From contig CAZYQW010000096.1 in NCBI GenBank assembly GCA_964649825.1, positions 1 to 64,000 of the forward strand: 64,000 nucleotides of DNA, in the 5' to 3' direction. The translations under genes and the position numbers were made by a program. Source of the DNA: CAZYQW01 sp964649825 (GTDB lineage Bacteria > Planctomycetota > B15-G4 > JADJEK01). How positions within the stretch are numbered: position 1 is the stretch's first letter; each line of letters begins with the position of its first letter. The notes under the pieces were generated by a model that worked only from the letters and a program-made list of their open reading frames with translations, searched no databases and had not been told where the DNA came from. This document shows, piece by piece, positions 34,744 to 44,353 of the stretch.

Positions 34744-37700
34744 ATGCGTCCGACCGCAGCGCTCTTGGCGTGCGCCTGTTTCATGGCGACCGCTCAAGGC
34801 GGCATCAAGCTGACCGAAATCCAGTTCCCAAAGAGCTTCGACGGAACAAGCGGTCCGGTCGGTCCACCCGCCGGCACGGTTCCTCTGTCGCAACGGGTCG
34901 TGTTTCGGTTCAGCGCAAAACCCAAGATCGGCGGCAACGTCGCCGACGCGCTCCAGATCCGCATCTCGAGCCTCAACTCGCTCGGTCAGGTCGTCGGCAG
35001 CGCCGCCGCGGGGACCTACGAGGTCTCCGGTAAGCTCGTCATCTTCTCGCCGCGCCTCCCGACCGTGTCCCTCGACGACTCCTTCGGACCGAGCTCGGAT
35101 CCGGCGGTCGATCTGTCGCTGCCGGGCCTCGTCCCGGAGACGATCTACGAGATCCGCGTCGTGAGCGACGTTCCCGGCGGGGTGAAGAACCTGAGCAAGG
35201 TCGACGGCGGCATCCCCGACCCGCTCTCCTTCTCGACGGTTGCGGCGGTGCCGCCGGCGAACGCCGTCGCGACGTATTTTCCCGATGTTCCCGGATCCGC
35301 GGCCGCGCTGGTTCCGGGCGGCATCCAACCCAAACCCGGCTCGAAGAACGTCCACCCGAACGCGTTCGAGGATCCGGCCGGGCTTTTCACGAGCATCACG
35401 AAGTCCAAGCGGACGCCGTTCGCGCTGGAGTTCAAGGGGCCGATCAACCCGAGTGCCGCGAACCTCGTCGGCAACCTGCGGCTTCGCATGGTTCGCGACG
35501 CGAACGGGATCGTGACCGACGTGCCGATCCCGATCACGCCGGTCGTGACCGAGAACGCGGTCGACGGAGCCAGGCTCTTGGTCTACCCGCACGGGATCCT
35601 CCCGCTCGGAGCCATCGTCTCGTTGCAGCTCATGGGTGCGTTCGAGGCGCTGTCCGGAAGCGCGGCCAACCCGGGAGTCGGCTTCCAGGAAGTCGCGGGC
35701 TACACGGTGGCCAAGGACCCGACGCCTGGTTTCGCGATCGACGACGCGGTGATCGAGACCTTCGAGACGACCGCTCACCAGGACACGAGCGTGGCGGCGG
35801 ACGGGCTCCCGCCGGCGACGTGGAGCTCGAGCGATGGGGGAAAGCTCCGCGCGTCATTCGGGTTCGCCGGCAGCGGCGAGCTCGGGCGGTTCATGCCGCA
35901 GGATGCGCCGACCGTCATCGTCCTCGACACCGACTTCCAGTCGTTCCCCCTCTTCTCGGGCGCGACCCCGCAGGCCAAGGCGGGCACGATCGTCACGAAC
36001 GGCGTCTTCCAGTTCACCGACTTCCACGTGCCGCCCTCCGTGACCATCGTGGGACGCGGCTCGAACCCGCTCGTCATCCTCGCCACGGGATCCGTCCTCA
36101 TCGAGGGGAAGATCGACGTGAGCGGGGCGAACGGCGCATCGGACAACTGGTTCGACTCGGCGATCGTCCCCGTCGCCGGCGGTTCCGGCGGCACGGGGGG
36201 CGGCAAGGGCGGTGACGGCCACCCGGTCGACCCGCCGCTGTACGGCACTCCGACCTCGATCGTCACGCCGACGTTCGGAGCGAGCGGACACGGGCCCGGC
36301 AACAAGGGCCTCGGCGGGGGCGGCGGTCAGAACGGTTGCACGCTGCCGTGGGCCGGCTTCGCCGGCTTGGACTGTGCGGGGTATGCGACGACGCTGGGCG
36401 ACGGCAGCCGCGGCGCGGGCGGCGGCGGTGGTTCGCTGAACGTCTTCTTCCCGATCGCACCCGAGGATCCGTTCACTCCGGTAAGCGGTCGTCGCGGTGG
36501 CATCGGGATCGGGAATCACTTGCCCATCGTGTACGACCCGACCCTGCCGTTCGCCCCGGAGCCGGACGCATACTCGGGCCTGCCGGGCAACCCGACCAAC
36601 GCCGTCGCGATCCCGAACCCGAACCCGACGTTCGCGGCGGCTCACGCGGCGGGGTTGATCTGGGACTCTGGTGCGCAGTTCGACACCACCACGACCTGGG
36701 CTCAATCGAAGCGGGTCACCCTGTTCGGCAACGCGGGCGTCCCGATCTTCACGGACGCCGACCCGACGAACAACTTCATGGGGCCGGGCGGCGAGTGCGA
36801 GGCGTACGTCGGCGGGCAGGGTGGAGGAGCCGGCGCGTCCCGCACCGAGGGGCTGTCGCTCCAGTGTCACCTCGCGCTCATGTCGGCCAACCTTCCGCTC
36901 ACCGTACTCGACGCCCGCGGTGGGGGCGGCGGCGGGGGTGGCGGCGTCATCGTGATCCAGGCCGCGGGACCGATCGAGCTCACCGGACCGAGCGCGAAGA
37001 TCGATGCCAAAGGCGGCGACGGTGGAGGCGGAGAGGGGACGAGCTCCAGCGGCCGAGCCGGCGCGGGCGCGGGCGGCTCGGGCGGCGCGGTGATCCTGCA
37101 GTCCGGGACCAACGTCATCATGTCGGGGGCGAGTCTGCCGCCCGTCGTGATCGACGTCTCCGGTGGATGCGGTTCGAACGCCGTCACCCTGACGAACAAC
37201 TCGACCAGCGGGACGACCGGCGGAGACGCCAATGTCCTGCAAGTCGCCGACGGCGGACCGGGCGGACCGGGCATCGTCCAGTTCCATGTTCCCGAGGCCG
37301 CGCCGGTGCAGTACGACGCGACCCGCGTCAACGCCCGGGTCTTCCCGTCCGTGTTCGACGTGAAGACGGGGCATGGAGACTGCGGCTTCCCGGGGGCGAA
37401 CGGCTCGGCCTCGTTCAATCCGCTCGTCGTGCGAACGCTCACGTCCGAGACCACGGACTCGGTCTCCGCCGGACGTTCGACGTGGTACGACCTCGGCGCG
37501 GTCACCTCCGCGTTCCGTCCGCCCGTCATCACCTCGGCCGGCGCGATCTCAGGACCGGTGTTCGGCGTGCCAGGAGCGGGACCGATCTTCAACGGCACCA
37601 ACCCGCTCACCGGACTCGTGGAGACCGACGCGGCCGGCAACGTGCTGAACCCGGCCCAGGTCGACATCCACGTCGACTCGCCGGATCTTCTGAAGGACGA

Positions 37701-37956
37701 CTTCATTCCGAACGGACCGCTCTACTACCAGTCCGCGATGGTGCGGTTCGAGGGAGCGGACGAAGACCCGGCGCACCCGGGTTCGCCCGACCTTTCGACG
37801 GCAACCGGCTTCGTGACCGACGTCACGGCGCTGAACGGCAAGCGCTTCGTCCGCTTCGAGATCCGTCTCGACATCGCGAGCGCTCCGGCCGGCATCCTGT
37901 CGTACGCCACGCCGCTCCTCGAAGTCGACCGGTTGCGAATCCCGTTCAAGTACTGA
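34744..37956 (+). CDS. Very large exported protein with glycine-rich region
   Basis: 1070 residues. The ATG follows gcggagg and starts a signal peptide (RPTAALLACACFMATAQG). Residues about 20-330 look like tandem Ig-like domains of bacterial surface proteins (VPLSQRVVFRFSAKPKIGGN and related strands). The middle (about 480-870) has Gly runs in turns, such as GGSGGTGGGKGGDG, GLGGGGGQNG and GGGGGGGGVIVIQAAGPIEL, resembling exported proteins with beta-helical, polymorphic repeats. No catalytic or anchoring motif was recognised, and it lacks the shared C-terminal domain of its neighbours. Its stop is 11 nt from the stop of the convergent ELWxxDGT gene. Confidence 0.78.
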   Translation: MRPTAALLACACFMATAQGGIKLTEIQFPKSFDGTSGPVGPPAGTVPLSQRVVFRFSAKPKIGGNVADALQIRISSLNSLGQVVGSAAAGTYEVSGKLVIFSPRLPTVSLDDSFGPSSDPAVDLSLPGLVPETIYEIRVVSDVPGGVKNLSKVDGGIPDPLSFSTVAAVPPANAVATYFPDVPGSAAALVPGGIQPKPGSKNVHPNAFEDPAGLFTSITKSKRTPFALEFKGPINPSAANLVGNLRLRMVRDANGIVTDVPIPITPVVTENAVDGARLLVYPHGILPLGAIVSLQLMGAFEALSGSAANPGVGFQEVAGYTVAKDPTPGFAIDDAVIETFETTAHQDTSVAADGLPPATWSSSDGGKLRASFGFAGSGELGRFMPQDAPTVIVLDTDFQSFPLFSGATPQAKAGTIVTNGVFQFTDFHVPPSVTIVGRGSNPLVILATGSVLIEGKIDVSGANGASDNWFDSAIVPVAGGSGGTGGGKGGDGHPVDPPLYGTPTSIVTPTFGASGHGPGNKGLGGGGGQNGCTLPWAGFAGLDCAGYATTLGDGSRGAGGGGGSLNVFFPIAPEDPFTPVSGRRGGIGIGNHLPIVYDPTLPFAPEPDAYSGLPGNPTNAVAIPNPNPTFAAAHAAGLIWDSGAQFDTTTTWAQSKRVTLFGNAGVPIFTDADPTNNFMGPGGECEAYVGGQGGGAGASRTEGLSLQCHLALMSANLPLTVLDARGGGGGGGGGVIVIQAAGPIELTGPSAKIDAKGGDGGGGEGTSSSGRAGAGAGGSGGAVILQSGTNVIMSGASLPPVVIDVSGGCGSNAVTLTNNSTSGTTGGDANVLQVADGGPGGPGIVQFHVPEAAPVQYDATRVNARVFPSVFDVKTGHGDCGFPGANGSASFNPLVVRTLTSETTDSVSAGRSTWYDLGAVTSAFRPPVITSAGAISGPVFGVPGAGPIFNGTNPLTGLVETDAAGNVLNPAQVDIHVDSPDLLKDDFIPNGPLYYQSAMVRFEGADEDPAHPGSPDLSTATGFVTDVTALNGKRFVRFEIRLDIASAPAGILSYATPLLEVDRLRIPFKY

Positions 37957-37967
37957 GCGGGTGACGC

Positions 37968-40900
37968 CTACGGGCCGACGACGACCTCGAAGCCGGCCGT
38001 CCCCGTGAAGCCGATCGCGCTGCCCACGTCGGCGATCAGCGCCTGGAGAACGAAGCGCGTGCCGAGCAACGACGCGGGGAGCGTCGCCCGCGCGACCGCC
38101 GTGCCCGTCGCGTCGGTCGTCCACGGCACCGCGACGAACGGCGGCTCGACGGCGAGCGCGCAGCCGGCGCCGAGCGGCAGTTCGATCGCTCCGGTTCCGA
38201 CGAGCAGGAGCGCCGCCGCGTTCGGGGCGGCGCTCGCGAGCTCGATCGAGACCGTGCCGCCGATCTTCGCGTCGCCGGTGAGGCCGAGGACGGGGATCGC
38301 CCCGGCGCGGCCGGCGCAACCCGCGCCGAACGATTCGGCGACGTGCGCGCCGAGCTCGACGATCGGCACCGCGTGAAGCTCCACGCCGGTCTGCCCATCG
38401 TTCGCGACGAACACGAGTCGGTGGCCGAGCCGTACGAACTGGCTGGGCCGCGACGAGAACGCGCCGGTCGCGATCTCGACGGCCAGCGCGGTCCCCGCGG
38501 CCGTTCCATTGGTCGTCCAGAGCTCGCGGCCGATCCCGAGCGCGCTCGCGGAGAGGGCGACCTCGGGGCCCGACCCGATCTGGACGAGCTCGATCTCCTC
38601 CGGGAAGTCGCCGATCGCCGAGACCATCGCGAACGGCGACGTGCCGGCGGGAGACCCGTCGGTCTTCCAGAGGGTCGACGCGAGCCCGGCGGTGACCGCG
38701 AAGAGACCGGTGTCGCCGTTCGGCTCGATCTCGGAGATCATCCCGGCGCCGGTGTCGGCGAGCGCCATCGTGCCGGCCGTGGTGCCATCGGAGCTCCACA
38801 CGCGCACGCCGTTCAGCCCGTCGTTCGCGCGGAACAGGACTTGGTCGTTCACCACGACGAGCCCCTCCACCTGCCCGCCGGCGAAGAGGCGGACGCGCCG
38901 CGTGCCGACCGGCGTGCCGTCCGTCCGCCACAGCTCCGATTTCCCGAGGATGAAGAAGAGGGCGTCCGGATGCGACGCGAACTCGATCTGCGCGAACGAG
39001 ACGCCGAGCGCGCTCGAGTCGAGGAGCTCGGTCAAGCCGTTCGCGCCGCCGTTGGTGCGATAGAGCTTCGCGAAAAACGGGTTGAACGAGAACCCGTAGA
39101 CGTACAGGTCGTCGCGGTGACGGTGGAGCGCCGCGACCGAGATCGAGGCCGCCTGGGGATCGACGTGGTGAAGCGGCATCGTTCCCTGCGGCGTGCCGTC
39201 GCTCATCCAGATCTCCTGGAACGTCGGTCCGGAGCTCGTCGCCGCGAAGTAGACGCGATCGCCGAGCACGGCGACCGGGATCTCCCCCCATGCCGAATCG
39301 CCGGGCCCCGCGAAGACGTCGGCCAGCCGCGCGGTCCCCGCCGCGGTCCCATCGGTGATCCACGGCTCGAACCCGAGGTCGTCGCGGGCCACGAAGAAGA
39401 GTCGGTCGCCCAACGGCGTCAGCGACGACGGGTCGCTGCCGAGATCGCCTGGCAGCAGGTCCACGACGAGCCGAGTGCCGCTCCCGCTCCCGTCCGACAC
39501 CCACAGCTCCGGCCCGTGCGTCCCGTCGTTCGCGCGGAAGTAGATCCGATCGAGCACCGCGACGACGCGGTCGGGGTTGGAGGAGACGCTCTTCGCCTTC
39601 GGGAAGGAGTCGATCACGAGCCGAGTGCCCGCCGTCGTGCCGTCCGTCGCCCAGAGCTCGATGCCGTGCGCGCCATCGAAGGCCGAGAACAGAACGCCGT
39701 TGCCAAAGGCGGTGAGCGCGGTCGGGTTCGAACCGCCCGCGGGATTGACGTCCGCGACGACTCTCGTGCCGGCCGCGGTGCCGTTGGTCGCGATCAGCTC
39801 GCGACCGAACGGAGTGACGCCGGAGTAGAAGAACTCGCTGCCCACGACGACGCCTCCCACCGGCTCGCTCCCGCTCGAGCCCGGCACCGCGTCGGCGATC
39901 AACGCGGTGCCGCTGGGAGTGCCGTCCGTCGCCCACAGCTCGGGTCCGGTCGCGAACGGCGCCGCACGGAAGATCACGTGGCTCCCGAGCGTCGCCAGCG
40001 GCTGTGGGTCGGACCCGTAGGGACCCGGCTGAACGTCCGCGACGGCGACCGTGCCGTTCGCGCTGCCGTCGGTACGGAACAGCTCCCGGCCGATCGCGGG
40101 GTGGTGCGCGCTGAAGTAGACCTGGGATCCGTGGCGCAGGAGATCGCGCGGATCGCCGTCGGCGCTCGCGTCGAGGTCGACGAGGACGCTCGTGCCGGCC
40201 GCCGTCCCGTCCGAGACCCACAGCTCGCGGCCATACGCCGGGTGGATCGCCGAGAACAACACCTTGTCGCCGAGCGCGGTCAGCTCCTGCACCTGCTTGG
40301 CCGTCGGCGACAGGAGCACGGTCCCGGCCGCCGTCCCGTCGCTCCGCCACAGCCCCTGACCGAACAGGTCTGCCGCGAAGAGGGCGTACGGCGTCGAGCA
40401 CGTGTCGATCGACCCGAACGTGCTGATGCCGTTCGCGCCTGCGACCGCGTCTGCCACGATCGAGGTTCCAGCGGCGGTTCCGTCGGTTCGCCAGAGCTCG
40501 AACCCGTGAACGCCGTCGTCCGCCACGAAGTAGACGAAGCCTTGGAACGAGGTGAGCCCGTAGGGTGACGATCCGATCTCTCCGGGTCGCACGTCCTTCA
40601 GCAGCGTCGTTCCCGGCGGGGTCCCGTCGGTCTTCCACAGCTCGCGTCCGGCCGCGACCGACGACGCGGCGAAGACGATGACTCCGTCGTCGAGCTCGAC
40701 GAAGGGACCCGGGTTCGAGTGCGCGATCCCCGGGTTCACGTCGACGAGGAGCCTCGTTCCGGCCGTCGTGCCGTCGCTCACCCAGGGCTCGCGGCCATGC
40801 GCCGCGTCGACGCTGGAGTAGTAGAGGACGCCCTGGATCGTGACCAACGCGCTCGGCTCGCCGGAGGGATTCCCCGTCGGCGGCAGCTCGTTGATGTCCT

Positions 40901-40985
40901 TGATGAGGGTTTGGCCGGACACCGAGAACGGGAACGCCAGACCGACGAACAGAGTCGATGCGGTCAGGGCCGCGCGCTTCGTCAT
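37968..40985 (-). CDS. Secreted ELWxxDGT-repeat protein with shared C-terminal domain
   Basis: 1005 residues, signal peptide ALTASTLFVGLAFPFSVSGQ. About 17 repeats of roughly 50 residues carry the ELWxxDGTxxGT signature, for example REPWVSDGTTAGTRLL, ELWRTDGTAAGTSIV and RELWTTNGTAAGTALA, often followed by LGDxxxFxA strands. The repeat family is known from hyalin-like secreted bacterial proteins and probably forms propeller blades. The last 125 residues (from HVAESFGAGCAGRAG) are the shared C-terminal domain. The start codon lies next to a palindrome and a hairpin (see separate entry). Confidence 0.88.
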   Translation of the reverse strand: MTKRAALTASTLFVGLAFPFSVSGQTLIKDINELPPTGNPSGEPSALVTIQGVLYYSSVDAAHGREPWVSDGTTAGTRLLVDVNPGIAHSNPGPFVELDDGVIVFAASSVAAGRELWKTDGTPPGTTLLKDVRPGEIGSSPYGLTSFQGFVYFVADDGVHGFELWRTDGTAAGTSIVADAVAGANGISTFGSIDTCSTPYALFAADLFGQGLWRSDGTAAGTVLLSPTAKQVQELTALGDKVLFSAIHPAYGRELWVSDGTAAGTSVLVDLDASADGDPRDLLRHGSQVYFSAHHPAIGRELFRTDGSANGTVAVADVQPGPYGSDPQPLATLGSHVIFRAAPFATGPELWATDGTPSGTALIADAVPGSSGSEPVGGVVVGSEFFYSGVTPFGRELIATNGTAAGTRVVADVNPAGGSNPTALTAFGNGVLFSAFDGAHGIELWATDGTTAGTRLVIDSFPKAKSVSSNPDRVVAVLDRIYFRANDGTHGPELWVSDGSGSGTRLVVDLLPGDLGSDPSSLTPLGDRLFFVARDDLGFEPWITDGTAAGTARLADVFAGPGDSAWGEIPVAVLGDRVYFAATSSGPTFQEIWMSDGTPQGTMPLHHVDPQAASISVAALHRHRDDLYVYGFSFNPFFAKLYRTNGGANGLTELLDSSALGVSFAQIEFASHPDALFFILGKSELWRTDGTPVGTRRVRLFAGGQVEGLVVVNDQVLFRANDGLNGVRVWSSDGTTAGTMALADTGAGMISEIEPNGDTGLFAVTAGLASTLWKTDGSPAGTSPFAMVSAIGDFPEEIELVQIGSGPEVALSASALGIGRELWTTNGTAAGTALAVEIATGAFSSRPSQFVRLGHRLVFVANDGQTGVELHAVPIVELGAHVAESFGAGCAGRAGAIPVLGLTGDAKIGGTVSIELASAAPNAAALLLVGTGAIELPLGAGCALAVEPPFVAVPWTTDATGTAVARATLPASLLGTRFVLQALIADVGSAIGFTGTAGFEVVVGP

Positions 40986-41306
40986 TGCGAGGTACCTCGG
41001 GGAGGAGAGTCGGTTTCGAGAGGCGTCGCTCGCCTCTCGTCGTACTCAAGCCCCGCCCGGCGAGTCTCCTTGCACCGGCCGACCTGCGCATTGCCGGGGC
41101 AGACGGCGTGACGGACCTCGTGAGGGTCGAGCAATGAGGTTGCAATGATCTGGCGGAGTCGGGAGAGAGGCGACGTGACTCCCGGCATGGACGGAGATCG
41201 AAGGCGGTGGCCCTGGTTGACGAAGAAACGCCGAGTCGGCACCCTGTCCGAACGTGACGTTCGTTCGACCCGCGAGCGCCGACGCCACCCGGAGAGAGGC
41301 GCACCC
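40986..41306. other. Leader/divergent promoter region with palindrome and hairpin
   Basis: About 320 nt between the divergently read ELWxxDGT gene and the sigma-factor remnant. Two symmetric elements lie in the minus-strand leader: a 12-bp palindrome cgaggtacctcg at 40988-40999, overlapping the ribosome-binding site, and a perfect 9-bp stem with 5-nt loop (cgagaggcg...cgcctctcg, 41017-41039). Either could affect translation or bind a regulator. The remainder shows no coding sequence. Confidence 0.45.
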
Positions 41307-41636
41307 TTGCCCAGCATTCGCCCTGAGCCGGAAGGCCCGTTCGACTTGACCAACTACCTGAGGCGCGCACGCACGGGCGATTTGCGCGCCTTCGACGAGC
41401 TCTTTCCCCGCATCCTCTCGGAGTTGCGGCGATTGGCGCGGGTCGCACAAGCGCGAGCGCCGTCGACTTCGCTCGACGTCACCGAAGTGATCGATCAGGA
41501 GTATCTCCGACTCTTCCACGGTGACGGCCAGGATTGGAAGGACCGCTATCACTTCTATGCCCTCGCGGGCCGCGCAAAGCGCTCCGTCCTGCTCGATCAC
41601 GCCCTGCGCAAGCGACGCGAGAAGTCTCCGACCTGA
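41307..41636 (+). pseudogene. Truncated ECF sigma factor, region 2 only
   Basis: A TTG at 41307 preceded by ggagagagg opens a 109-residue frame, and an in-frame ATG at 41187 is also possible. The protein matches ECF X6-type region 2: LTNYLRRARTGDLRAFDELF, LDVTEVIDQEYLRLFHGD and HFYALAGRAKRSVLLDHALR. It then stops at KRREKSPT, where the linker and region 4 should follow. No frame in the next 190 nt restores region 4, so -35 recognition is missing. A broken gene is the simplest reading; a short regulator is possible. Confidence 0.7.
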
Positions 41637-41782
41637 CGGCGATCCGCACGCAGTTTGCCACGTTCTCGCCGGAGCGACAACGCGAGGCCTGGAGCTTCTC
41701 GGCCCGACGGTTCATCGCGATGTGATTCGGGGGCCGTGAGGTTCGGTGGGAACGATTCGGGACCTTCGATTACCATGGCGGC

Positions 41783-41814
41783 GCATTCGGGACCATCCGC
41801 ATTCGGGACCATCC
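41783..41814 (+). repeat. Two 16-bp direct tandem repeats upstream of the FG-GAP gene
   Basis: The sequence gcattcgggaccatcc occurs twice head to tail, with a degenerate copy (gattcgggaccttcg) at 41754. It lies directly before the ribosome site of the gene at 41828. It may be an operator or a slippage repeat. Confidence 0.7.
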
Positions 41815-41827
41815 GTTGGAGAAGACC

Positions 41828-43462
41828 ATGCGTATTCGATCGTTCGCGTTCGGACTGCTCTCGATCCTGATCGGCGGCGGCGTCGTGGAAGGACAGACCC
41901 ACGTGTACACCCACTACGATGACGTGTCGGCCACGCAGTACGGACGCTCCCTGGCGGGGATCGGCGACGTCGACGGCGATGGCTACGGCGACTACGTGAT
42001 CGGAGCGCCTTTCGACGGCAACGGCGGGAGCACCGCCGGGCGCGCGGTGGTGATCTCCGGCCGGACCAAGGTCGCGATCCGGGAGCACCTCGGCGCGCCG
42101 GAGGAGCAGTTCGGGACCTCGGTGAGCGAGAGCGGCGACATCGACGGCGACGGCAGACCGGACTACGTGGTCGGAGCGCTCTACGGGGCTGGCTCGGGCG
42201 TGAAGGCCGGGAGCGCTCATGTCTACTCCGGCGCGACCGGCGCCCTCCTCGCGACGTTCCACGGCGACGCGCTCTTCGACGGCCTCGGTTCCGCCGTGAG
42301 CGACGCTGGCGACGTCGACCTGGACGGCATGCCGGACCTGGTGATCGGAGCGTTCCGCGACGACGACGGCAACCCCGACGCCGGAAGCGTGCGGGTCTAC
42401 TCCGGTCAGAGCGGAGCGCTCCTCTATCAGTTCGACGGAGACAACACGGTCGACGAGCTCGGGAGCAAGGTGAGCGGTGCGGGCGACGTCGACATGGACG
42501 GCTACGCCGACGTGATGAGCGGCACCACGAAGGTCGACGGCGCGGCGGGGATCAACGTGGGTCTGGTCCGGGTCTACTCCGGTCGCACCGGCGGCGTCCT
42601 GCACCAGATCCTCGGCACGGAGCAAGGGGAGTTCGTGGGCAGTGCGCTGAGCGATCTCGGCGACGTGAACGGCGACGGGGGCGATGATTTCATCGTGGGC
42701 GCGTACGGCTACGGCTTCCTGACCCAGAGGGGGCGAGTGCAGGTGATCTCGGGGATCGACGGCGCCGTGCTCTTCAGCGCGGAAGGCGAGGACACCTCGT
42801 CCAAACTCGGGGCCTCCGTGTCCGCCATCGGCGACGTCGACGGCGACGGCATCCCCGACGTCTTGGCCGGCGCGGCAGCGTCCAGCTTCTCCGAGGACTA
42901 CGTCGACCTCTACTCAGGTGCGACCGGCGCCTCGCTCGGTCGTGCCAGCGCTCCGGTGCCGACCTCCGACTTCGCCCGGTCGGTCGCGAGCATCGACGAC
43001 GTCCAGGGCGACGGCGTCCCGGACTTCATCGTCGGCGGTCCCGAGCTGGGCCACGTCTACCTGTGGGTCACGGCCTGCAAGCAGGGTTCGAGCTACGGGA
43101 CCGGCTGCCCCGGCACCGGCGGCCTGGTGCCACAGCTCGACGCGCTCGGCTGCGCGACGCCGGGAAGTGGGGTGCTCCTCCACCTCCACGACGCGCTGCC
43201 CGGCGCCCAGGCGTTGCTGTTCCTCGGCTTGGCTCCGGCGGACACGCCCGTCGGGGGAGGCTGCGCGTTCCTCGTCGCGCCGCCGATGATCTCCGTCGCG
43301 TTCACGGTGCAGGGCACGATCGCTCCGGGCGAGGCGTACTTCGGCGGCGGAGTCCCCCTGAGCACGCAGCCGCTGGATGTCTTCCTCCAGACGTTCCTGA
43401 TCGACGCCGGGGGCGCGCTCGGCTTCTCCGCCACCAAGGGTTTGAAGCTGCCGATCCAGTGA
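41828..43462 (+). CDS. Secreted FG-GAP (integrin-type) repeat protein with shared C-terminal domain
   Basis: 544 residues. The ATG at 41828 sits after ggagaagacc; an in-frame TTG 12 nt upstream is less likely. Signal peptide FAFGLLSILIGGGVVEGQ. Seven FG-GAP blades follow, with calcium loops such as GDVDGDGYGDYVIGAP, GDIDGDGRPDYVVGAL, GDVDLDGMPDLVIGAF and GDVNGDGGDDFIVGAY, separated by YSGxTGxLL strands, a full seven-bladed propeller like integrin alpha. The C-terminal 130 residues (from CKQGSSYGTGCPGTGG) carry the shared domain. Likely surface-associated and calcium-dependent in folding. It follows the sigma-factor remnant on the same strand. Confidence 0.9.
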   Translation: MRIRSFAFGLLSILIGGGVVEGQTHVYTHYDDVSATQYGRSLAGIGDVDGDGYGDYVIGAPFDGNGGSTAGRAVVISGRTKVAIREHLGAPEEQFGTSVSESGDIDGDGRPDYVVGALYGAGSGVKAGSAHVYSGATGALLATFHGDALFDGLGSAVSDAGDVDLDGMPDLVIGAFRDDDGNPDAGSVRVYSGQSGALLYQFDGDNTVDELGSKVSGAGDVDMDGYADVMSGTTKVDGAAGINVGLVRVYSGRTGGVLHQILGTEQGEFVGSALSDLGDVNGDGGDDFIVGAYGYGFLTQRGRVQVISGIDGAVLFSAEGEDTSSKLGASVSAIGDVDGDGIPDVLAGAAASSFSEDYVDLYSGATGASLGRASAPVPTSDFARSVASIDDVQGDGVPDFIVGGPELGHVYLWVTACKQGSSYGTGCPGTGGLVPQLDALGCATPGSGVLLHLHDALPGAQALLFLGLAPADTPVGGGCAFLVAPPMISVAFTVQGTIAPGEAYFGGGVPLSTQPLDVFLQTFLIDAGGALGFSATKGLKLPIQ

Positions 43463-43671
43463 GCGGGGCTCGGCGCCGCGAGCGAGCGGCTCCAGTTCCA
43501 CTGGAACATCCGACCCACGCTCCGCTCCACGCGCAGCGAACGGTGAGTTCGTGCCACCGTCGACGTCAAGGTGGGGCTCCGCGGGGTTGGTCAGCCACTC
43601 GGCGTCGTCCGACCGACTCGGAGTCGATGCGGATCACCGGCACGAACCGTCTGGTAGATTCGTTCGCGGAG

Positions 43672-44295
43672 ATGAACGACGAGAGTGATTCCCTCGCGCC
43701 GCGGACGGTCACCAGCACGACCCTCCTGAACGGCCTACGAGACCCGGCCAACCGGACGGTTTGGGACGGGTACGTCGGGCGCTACCGGCCCCTCGTCGTG
43801 CGGACCGCGAAACGGTTCGGGCTCTCGAGCGAGGACGCCGAGGACGTGGCGCAGATCGCGCTCACCGAGTTCGCGGAGGCGTTCCGGCGGGGGAGCTACG
43901 ACCGGGCGAGAGGTCGGCTGCGCTCCTGGTTGTTCGGCATCGTGAGGAACCAGGTCAGGAATTGGGTGCGAAGGAGAGCGACGCCGTCCGGCGACCGAGG
44001 CGCGGCCGGCGCGCCCGACGTCATCTCCTCCCGCGAGCCCGAGGCGCCCGACGAGCTCGATCGCATCTGGGACGAGGAATGGAGGGATTCGATCCTCGCC
44101 CACTGTCTTTCCGAGGTCCGCCAAGAGGTCGAGCCGGCGACGTTCGAAGCATTCCGCCGCTTCGCGATCGACGGGCGGCCTGCCGAGGAGGTCGCGCGCG
44201 ACCTCGGCATGTCGCCGAACGCCGTCTTCGGCGCCAAACGCAGGATCCTGCGGCGCTTGCGTGAGCTGCGGCCGTTCATGGAGGAGATCTGGTAG
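43672..44295 (+). CDS. ECF-type sigma-70 factor paired with a downstream kinase
   Basis: 207 residues from the ATG at 43672; an alternative ATG at 43627 would add 15. The N-terminus TTLLNGLRDPANRTVWDGYV, region 2 (YRPLVVRTAKRFGLSSEDAE, DVAQIALTEFAEAF, LRSWLFGIVRNQVRNWVRR) and region 4 (FRRFAIDGRPAEEVARDLGM with NAVFGAKRRILRRLRELR) are all present, so it is intact. The TLLxxLRDPxN start is typical of planctomycete ECF factors. The kinase gene at 44354 begins 58 nt downstream and carries an anti-sigma-like zinc motif, so it may control this factor. Confidence 0.9.
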   Translation: MNDESDSLAPRTVTSTTLLNGLRDPANRTVWDGYVGRYRPLVVRTAKRFGLSSEDAEDVAQIALTEFAEAFRRGSYDRARGRLRSWLFGIVRNQVRNWVRRRATPSGDRGAAGAPDVISSREPEAPDELDRIWDEEWRDSILAHCLSEVRQEVEPATFEAFRRFAIDGRPAEEVARDLGMSPNAVFGAKRRILRRLRELRPFMEEIW

Positions 44296-44353
44296 CCCCG
44301 CCGCGGCAGATCGGGCGTGGCGCGTGCCAAGAATGGAGGTGAGAGGAACGGCG

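Noticed and set aside
37549..41448. Long minus-strand frame of about 1300 codons
   Set aside because: It is a shifted frame of the ELWxxDGT gene extended into the neighbour. The low-complexity Arg-rich translation has no domain.
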